Below the pieces are notes generated by a model. That model worked only from the letters and a program-made list of their open reading frames with translations, was not told the origin of the DNA and did no database searches. Positions 57,301 through 64,000 of a stretch of DNA of 64,000 nt are shown piece after piece; the stretch's first letter is position 1, and each line of letters begins with the position of its first letter. Origin of the DNA: Tethya wilhelma (taxonomy: Eukaryota; Porifera; Demospongiae; Tethyida; Tethyidae); assembly GCA_964030475.1 (NCBI GenBank), contig CAXIPT010000004.1:2634639-2698638 (forward strand), given 5' to 3'. The position numbers were made by a program, and so were the translations under genes.

Positions 57301-57881
57301 GCTATAAACAACAGCAAGATCAAGATAGAGAAACAATAGACAAACTGGTTAAAGAGAATGAAGCACTTAAAGAGAGACTTGCTGAACTAGAGAAGGAGCA
57401 GAAAGAAGATCACACATCAATAACCATACTGAAAGAAAAAAATAATTTCCCACCACTCGATATCATAATGAACAACTTTGAGCAACACAAGATGAACAAT
57501 GAGCCCTGGTACTCCCCACCATTTTACACTCACCACAGAGGGTATAAACTCTGCCTAAGGTGTTACGCAAACAGCATCTATGTCAAAAAACATGTTTCCG
57601 TGTTTGTCTATTTGATGCAGGGAGAATTTGACAATGAACTGAAGTGGCCACTGCAAGGAGAAGTAACCATCCAGTTAATAAGTCAAGATGGATTGAACAA
57701 ACACCACACAAAACAACTTAAACTAGACAACCCAAAAAGCTACTCAAGACTTACTTGGAGTGAAAGAAGTATTGGTGGACGAGGAGAACTGGGGTTCATT
57801 TCTCACGGAGATTGTGAAATGGGTGGGTATTTAAGATTTGACAGACTTCACTTCAAAGTAGTGGAGATTATGCTAAAATAG
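54317..57881 (+). CDS. CARD-RING-TRAF protein with novel middle module
   Basis: Two exons, 54317-55631 and 56314-57881, encode 960 residues. Residues about 30-120 look like a CARD: six helices with FVRKYPRLVSSV, LISKENLSE, ASRLLQVIMSRI and FDTFVTILQQV. A CGFQCPCGQCNIE cysteine motif and a helical module of about 200 residues (ending DIGKGCLQLAF) follow. Exon 2 adds a RING-like finger (CLICF...CCGKNYCRPC...CPHC), TRAF-type zinc fingers that include four 28-residue tandem repeats of KRPFTCEHCKVYKATFEDVT type, a coiled coil (about 735-780) and a C-terminal MATH domain (WYSPPFYTHHRGYKLCLRCY...LTWSERSIGGRGELGF). RING-zf-coil-MATH is a complete TRAF, an adaptor and E3 ligase in innate signalling. 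A CARD in front is not a textbook TRAF layout. The middle module recurs in the next gene. Confidence 0.88.
55921..56132. mobile_element. MITE-like element, TATAGCCGGAAATATTGA family, copy 2
   Basis: 212 bp, inverted relative to copy 1 at 47474-47683. Ends are TATAGCCAGAAATATTGA and TCAATATTTCCAGCTATA. It lies in the single intron of the CARD-TRAF gene. Confidence 0.85.
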
Positions 57882-58140
57882 CTAGCAAGATTTTCAACCA
57901 TGTTGTTTAATATTATGACATTTGTATTATTAGCCTCCTTGTGGAGAGGAAAAACAACCAAACAAAAAACAACAAACGTGTTTACCTTGGTAGTGTTTGC
58001 ATGATGTGTTCCTGAGAATCTTTTGGCACTGCATTGTTTCTGTCAGTGATGTCATATTTGATAGTCATATGCTGAGAAAGGTCAAATAGAGTATAAGCCT
58101 AAATTTTGAATAAATTGATAGCTTCCTTTGTTTTTTCTAA

Positions 58141-58197
<57 letters not shown>

Positions 58198-58219
58198 GCG
58201 TGTGTGCATGTGTGTGTGC

Positions 58220-58256
<37 letters not shown>

Positions 58257-58580
58257 CGTGTGTGTGTGTGTGTGTGTGCGTGTGCGTGTGCAGATGGCAC
58301 TGTCATGAATTTTGTCATATAATAATTATAGCTATTGTCGATGTCATGACCATTGTGCACACACAATGTATACTACTTGGGCTAGTAGTATGTATTATCT
58401 ATCCACCCACTGAATACTACTCGGTTCTATATTTAAAAAAAAGGAAAGAACCTGGTGGACTCCCTCATCATCATCTTGTATCTATATAAGCTACTCTCTG
58501 ACTTGCCATTGGTTGTCAGGTATGCAGTATGACAGTTGAGACCCTTAAATGAGTGCCTTTGGATCCTACTGATATATGCC
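57882..58580. other. Intergenic region with long GT repeat
   Basis: 3' UTR of the CARD-TRAF gene and upstream region of the Death-domain gene. It contains an imperfect (GT)n run with GC interruptions at 58145-58290. No gene was seen. Confidence 0.5.
58145..58290. repeat. (GT)n microsatellite, ~145 bp
   Basis: GT run interrupted by GC steps. One of the longest microsatellites in the window. Confidence 0.95.
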
Positions 58581-60607
58581 ATGACTACTCAATCATCTGA
58601 AAAGAAGAGTAAGTGATAATTATTTTTAATTGTGCATAGAGAGAATAATTATATTGACATCATAATATTATTTTAGGTATTGAAGATCTTAGCGAGGTTC
58701 TAAAATGCCTCAGACCACTGGAATCCTCGTGGTACATCCTTGGTGTGCATCTCAAGATTAAAAAGGATATCCTTGATCGTATTGAAGCTGACCACCAACA
58801 AAAAGGAGTGCAACGTTGCCTCACAGAAGTTATCTCTCATTGGCAGCAAAATGAAGATCCATCTTGGGAAAAGCTTGCTAATTCTGTTGAAAATGTAGGT
58901 GGCTACGAAAATGTAGTGAAGTTGGTTCGTACTATGAGTATCCCCAGTACTAGAGCTGAAGATCTAGAAGAATCAGGATATGGGAGCTCACAGTCAGCAT
59001 CTCACTCAGCCTCTGATTCTGAACAGGACGTATTTGACACTCCTCTCTCCCCAGAATGTGGATGTGGTGAATGTAACATTTACAAGATATGTACAGATGG
59101 TTGTCCTCGACCAGACTACACAAAACGACTGCAAATACTCACCAAATTTGCTAGGGGCAGTACTGGAGAAAATGTCGCTGAAATAGCCAGCAAAATGTGT
59201 TCCGAAACATCCATGAGCTATGACCATCATCAGTGTTTAGTTGATTATTGTGCGGCCGTTGAATGTAATTTTGAAATGTCAGCTAACCAAAGGCTCCCTA
59301 TTAGTGATCCAGCTCTCAATTTTGAAGAAAAAACAGCTGATTTGTCTGATAAGTTTGGAAGGCTTGTTACTGACACGTGCAGAAGTCTCAAAACACATGT
59401 TGACAAAGCTGATGCAGCTCTATACTTGCTCAACACTTTCCCTCTTCTCAAACAAAAGTCAATTGAAATCATGGGAGCTACTGATATGACCGAGCTGTTC
59501 ACTGAGGTCACAGTCCAGGCATGTTCATGGTTCGATTTTGACATCATCAAACGATTGATTGGGAAATTTGGCAAGGATGATGATCACCAGAGGCTAGTTG
59601 AGTATGAAAAGCATTTTCAAACCTTTGCAAAGCAGCGACTCCCACAAGGATTGACACATGTTGAGCTTGGTTCCAAAGCTGGAATGACTGGATGCAAGAA
59701 ACTGGTCATTAAAATCGATCGATACTGGGGATCAATATCCATTGGAGAGCTGGAACAACTTTGTAGAGAATTTGCAAAAATCCTTGAGATCGATCGAAAG
59801 AATCTCTACTTGGCTGATGTCAACAAAGGGTGTATCATGCTCACAATGATGGTACCAGAGGAAATAGCCAACACTTTATCCCAGAGAAAGTTGACAAGAG
59901 CTCAAAAGCAAATGCTTGCCAGTGAGAGAGTTGTTCGACTTAATTGTGCAGGATTGAAATGGTCCAGATCTTCAAATACTCAGCATGATTCTTCTTCTGA
60001 CAGTGAGGAAGAAATGGAAGTTAGAAGAAGTCAGGTGCACACCCGTTTACATTTCAATTTGAAGGAATATGAACATGTTCGACAGCACTGTGGCAGTGAA
60101 TGTCACTTGATGTCCGGATCCTATGACTATGAATTATCCAATTGCAAATGCAAAATATCAAGCTCACATAATAGTAGTAGACCCAAATCTAGAGTCGCAG
60201 CTTTTGAAATTATACCAGCCGCACGTGCATACCAAATGACTGAAACAGTTTGCAGGCCTTTATGGCCCTCAACATTAGCCTTGACTCCAAACATTGATAC
60301 TGAATATGTAATTATAGGTTTAAATTTATTTAAACTAGGAAAATTGCTTGCCAGTGTTTTCAGAGCTTATAAGATGCAAATAGAAAAGGAGCAACAAAAG
60401 AAAGCAGCTCGAGCTCGAGCTCGAGAAGAGGGGTTTCGTCAGCTTGTACAGTATTATATCTATCTCAGTGAATCCATACATCCTCACCTCATCCTGCACA
60501 TAAGTGGACACTACAGTCATGACAGTGGACGCAAGTACTTACTTTCTCCTTCCATGGACCACAGGTTTTTGAAACTACAAAATGGCAAAGAAAGTACAGA
60601 AACATGA
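58581..60607 (+). CDS. Death-domain protein sharing the novel module
   Basis: Exon 58581-58608 (MTTQSSEKK) joins exon 58677-60607 in phase, giving 643 residues. Residues about 10-95 form a Death domain: LSEVLKCLRPLESSWYILGV, HLKIKKDILDRIE, CLTEVISHWQQ, DPSWEKLANSVENVGGYENV. A Ser/Glu linker leads to CGCGECNIYKICTDGCP, the same cysteine motif as in the neighbouring CARD-TRAF protein. A related module follows: FDFDIIKRLIGKF, YEKHFQTFAKQRLP, KKLVIKIDRYWGSISIGELE and LADVNKGCIMLTMMVP. The C-terminal 200 residues contain a basic helix (EKEQQKKAARARAREEGF) and no recognised domain. A role as an innate-immune or cell-death adaptor is inferred from the Death domain and the neighbour. The short first exon rests on splice signals only. 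Confidence 0.82.
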
Positions 60608-61907
60608 TAAAATTCTACTACTGAACTTAACTGCCATGCAGTGATCGATATGGACATATTACTGTTTTTGTGCATACATGCACTTATTTTCAGTTGTTGT
60701 TGTTGTTTTTCTTAACTGTTGTATATATATAATCGTTAGCTACATGCAATCACATACATAATTTTATTATAATAATTATTATTATTATCATTATTATTAT
60801 TATTCAAACTTGAAAAAGTACTAAAGACAATACACAAGGTATACTACTAACTGCATGTATAGACTGCCAGCATCAAAATTGAGAACTGTTATAGAAGAAG
60901 AAGAGAAGCTATAGCTTGCTGATTGGTTCCAACTATACAAATATTGATAATCATAAGCTCGACGATATCAGGAGTCCATAACCCGCCAAGTTATGGACTC
61001 CTGACGATACTGTGAGGGCAATTTTGAGGTACATGCAATTACAGACTTACAGTATTATTACTCAATCATAAGACATAGTAACGATATGGTAAGATTGATC
61101 GACCCCATGATTTGTTTGTAAATGATGTGTGTGCATGTGGCAGGTAACCATGGTTCAGGGCTGATTTTTGTGAGGGGTGCCCTATTGTCGAGAGGGATCA
61201 TTGTACAACCATAGACAATGTGACCAAGTTATAGAAAGCATGAAAAGTTTGGAGTGGACCCTGTAATTAAGGTTAGAGGTTTTTGAGTGGGCGGGGATCA
61301 CACTAAAACAGTAATGATATTCATAGGCTCATAGAAACTTGTGATACTATCTCAAAGCCGAGAGGATTTGGTCTCAAAATGGCTGATTATTGCTCAAAAG
61401 GGTCAAAGGTCAAATTTAGTTGCTCTCTAAAATGGATTTTTCTGCCATTGCCACTCACTCACAAGGAACAACAACCAGGCGGCTTGAAAGACAACAGATG
61501 AACGAAAAAATGTACGTTGAGAAAAAGCAAAAAACTGCTCATCAAGTCTGTAGAAGGCTTTTTATACTATGTATACACTTTTCACAACCACATTCTCTCA
61601 CAAAATGCATAACAGGTAAACAGGAAATCTGAGTCCCACCCAGTCAAAAACTAAACATGATATTCAAGACACACAAACACCCTACAAGCTCACATACCTC
61701 ACTGCCTCTCTCTCCTCTCCACCAGGGAAGAAAAATGGACTTTATACAGCCCTGTCAAATTCAACTTTTCCTGTACAGACTCACTTTGAGCTCACCTAGG
61801 TGGCAGAGGGGTCAAAGGTCAGAGGTCAAAAGTCAATCTCACTCAACACACGCTTGGTTGGACACGCCCACCAAGCTTCGAAGTCACAGCTAGCACACAC
61901 TCNGAAG
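60608..61907. other. Intergenic region
   Basis: Holds an ATT-rich repeat near 60770-60803 and a compact hairpin at 60969-61003 (CAGGAGTCCATAAC, 7-nt loop, exact inverse). Short open stretches at 61420-61890 are of arbitrary composition and have no domain. An N lies at 61903 just before the FERM start codon. Confidence 0.45.
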
Positions 61908-62996
61908 ATGTTCAAACATTTTGGATTTGGTAGGCGTCGGTCGTCCACTACGAAGACGATCAATGTGGTCACCCTGGATGGCAACACGCTACCGCTGCAA
62001 GTGGAGGTACATGAGCGGTGGCTATTGTTGCGGTTGGAATAGTTTACAAATCTTTGAAATTGATAACCACAGAGTCGCTCCATTGGAAGTGAAGTACTGG
62101 AGAGGGCGCTGGAGATCTGCTGTGTTCATTCTGAGAGGGAATATTTCGGACTAGTAGCGCCAGAGGCTTCTTTTACGGTAAACACATGCTGTGTAATTTG
62201 ATACGTGTTTTTTTGAGTGACTGACTGCCATTGGTTGTTTGTTTGTGTGTAGAAATGGCTGAATCTGAACAAGCCACTCAAGAAACAGTTAGCAGGTAAG
62301 AGCCATATCATCTCATGATTCAATACACTCATTCTTATCACACACACACACACACGCACACTGATTGGCTGTGCAGGTCGATCTCCCTATGTAGTTCATA
62401 TGAGGATCAAACTCTATCCTCGCGATCACCACACTTTATTGCACCCCACCACCAGGTACATGAGTTGTAGTACCACGTATAATACTGGGACTATAATATT
62501 ATTATAGTGGTATCACTGTATACTGCACATGTTGTATGCAGGCACAATCTGTACCTCCAAGTGAAGCAGGACATTCTACTGAGCAGGTCAGTGGTAACAT
62601 GTTTTCTCCACAGAGTGTGTACTTATGAATGTGGACTTGTTCCATTGATAGGTTGCAATGCTCCTCCAACCCCGGCCTACTGCACCGCCTTGCAGCTCTC
62701 ATAGTGCAGAGTGAGTGTTTGTCAAAATAGTCTCTGGAGAATTGTAGATAATTGTGAATATCCACGCGATTGTGCTAATGTCATAATCATAGGTGAGATA
62801 GGGGACTTCAGTGCTCACACATGTGCCATTGGCTATGTCACAGACCTCAAAATACTTCCACAATTAGTGAGAATTAACATGTGCTGCAACGTCAAATTTA
62901 ATTTATGATAATAAATTTTTTCAGACAAGAAGTGCTGAAGAGGCAATAATGCAACTTCACCAGCTCCACAGGTGAGAGAGCCTCTCAGTACAATAG

Positions 62997-63037
<41 letters not shown>

Positions 63038-63604
63038 AGTGTCTCAGTGGGATTGGTGGCTGTCAACACTCTCTGGGGGTGTGTCTGTAGATGACATAGC
63101 TGCAGTCTCACTGTCGTTGTAGTGTTAACTCATCTTTTATGATCGTCTCTCTCTCTCTCTCTCACACACACCCAACCAGGGGTCGCTCCAGTGTGGACTG
63201 TGAGGAGGAAGTATTGGACCTAGCTCAAGATGAGCCAACCTACGGCAGTGTCTCTTACAATGTACAGGTAAATCACTATTTACCATGGATACCATTACAG
63301 TGGCATGTGTATATGTGTGTGTGTGTACTGTGAGCCTGGCAGTAATAGCATTATCTCAATGGGTGCTGGTATCATGTATCAGCTTGTGTGTGTGCATGTG
63401 TACGTGTGTTGTAGCAACACTCTCGGTTGTACATAGAGTCTGTCCATTGAACACAGATACCCTATCAGTGTATCAGTTCCTGGAAGTGAGAGAGTGAAAC
63501 CATTGACACTAGCTGTGACATCTCATCCTGCCACTTCACTCCCCCACTTGCCCTCTCTATTGACCACTAGTGACACCCTATTCACTGCTCTGACTGATAT
63601 TATG

Positions 63605-63668
<64 letters not shown>

Positions 63669-63746
63669 TTACAGAAGTTCTGCAGCAATGAATGCTTCAA
63701 GAAGTCAAAATATTTCTCCTCACAACTCCAAATAGAACCATTATAG
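61908..63746 (+). CDS. FERM-domain protein (F1 and F2 lobes, F3 not found)
   Basis: Ten exons in phase: 61908-62006, 62073-62177, 62253-62295, 62377-62455, 62542-62586, 62652-62710, 62793-62866, 62925-62971, 63180-63267 and 63675-63746 (TAG), giving 236 residues. The F1 lobe shows MFKHFGFGRRR, a ubiquitin-like strand, EVLERALEICCVHSEREYFG and the FERM signature WLNLNKPLKKQL. The F2 lobe shows HMRIKLYPRD, NLYLQVKQDILLSR, LLHRLAALIVQ, EIGDFSAHTC and HQLHRGRSS...DEPTYGSVSYNV, matching the HxxhRG...PTYG end of F2. F3 (PH-like) should follow; instead the last exon gives KFCSNECFKKSKYFSSQ and a stop. The model may be a short isoform, or F3 lies beyond the window. FERM proteins link membrane proteins to actin. 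The family member is not identified. Confidence 0.7.
63609..63661. repeat. (CT)n microsatellite
   Basis: CT run directly upstream of the acceptor used for the last FERM exon. Confidence 0.95.
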
Positions 63747-64000
63747 ACTGCCGATGATCGTGAAATAAGACTTTAGAACACGACTCTGAGATATAACAAG
63801 GAGGACATCAACCTCCATGATAATGACGATCATCACAACATTCTAGTCAGTGAAAGAGATGTTGCCAATGACGACCGAAACCACGAGTTCTAGAATGAAG
63901 AGATCTTCACTAGAGAAACTCACTGTACGTAGCCTTGGTCAATTAAATTGTAACCTAGCAACCATGTGTGGGAAGCTCAATAAGAATCAGCACGAGGCTC

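Noticed and set aside
58106..58489. 127-residue Cys/Val repeat ORF
   Set aside because: Pure GT-microsatellite translation with no codon or family evidence.
61420..61893. Upstream exons for the FERM gene
   Set aside because: Open stretches have arbitrary composition, and the ATG at 61908 already gives a plausible FERM start in phase with exon 2.

Overview
This window is animal nuclear DNA, most likely from a demosponge of the Amphimedon type. It has compact spliced genes with short GT-AG introns, intergenic gaps often of 100-300 bp, abundant CT/GA and CA/GT microsatellites, and isolated N positions at microsatellites. It also carries sponge-flavoured immune adaptors (CARD-RING-TRAF and Death-domain proteins) among deeply conserved metazoan genes. 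The species assignment is inference from style; no database was searched.

Layout, left to right. 0-3.5 kb: the last exon of an RGG-box protein (+), then a minus-strand single-pass membrane protein. 4.3-11.3 kb: a complete two-finger GATA transcription factor (+) with long introns. 13.6-19.2 kb: SPAG6, an axonemal armadillo-repeat protein (-), with an intact antisense intronic ORF that has PD-(D/E)XK nuclease hallmarks. 19.4-22.6 kb: a two-finger CWCH2 zinc-finger gene (-). 22.7-26.9 kb and 29.4-32.2 kb: two NAP1-family histone chaperones (-) from a segmental duplication, both apparently using a 5-nt microexon. 32.4-37.0 kb: PTDSS2-like phosphatidylserine synthase (+). 37.5-40.3 kb and 43.2-50.4 kb: two calumenin/reticulocalbin-like ER Ca2+ proteins (+), flanking POLD3 (-, 40.5-43.0 kb). 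The second contains, inside one 4.5 kb intron, a same-strand acid-sphingomyelinase catalytic core lacking both ends. 50.7-52.7 kb: TIMM23 (-), head-to-head with a DNAJB12/14-like gene (+) whose middle is lost at a sequence gap. 54.3-57.9 kb: a CARD/novel-domain/RING/TRAF-zinc-finger/MATH protein. 58.6-60.6 kb: a Death-domain protein sharing the same novel middle module. 61.9-63.8 kb: a FERM F1-F2 gene.

Several pairs are divergently arranged with about 120-210 bp between start codons (NAP1-B/PTDSS2, POLD3/calumenin-B, TIMM23/DNAJB), suggesting shared bidirectional promoters. E-box (CCACGTGG) and NRF1-like (TGCGCATGCGCA) palindromes recur at promoters. Introns hold several small inverted-repeat (MITE-like) families.

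Most promising for novelty: the nested nuclease-fold ORF, the module shared by the neighbouring CARD-TRAF and Death-domain genes, the conserved 5-nt microexon, the nested sphingomyelinase core, and a perfect 111-bp inverted repeat at 46.4-46.8 kb. Exon boundaries come from GT/AG sites, reading phase and remembered family sequences; none was tested with transcripts.
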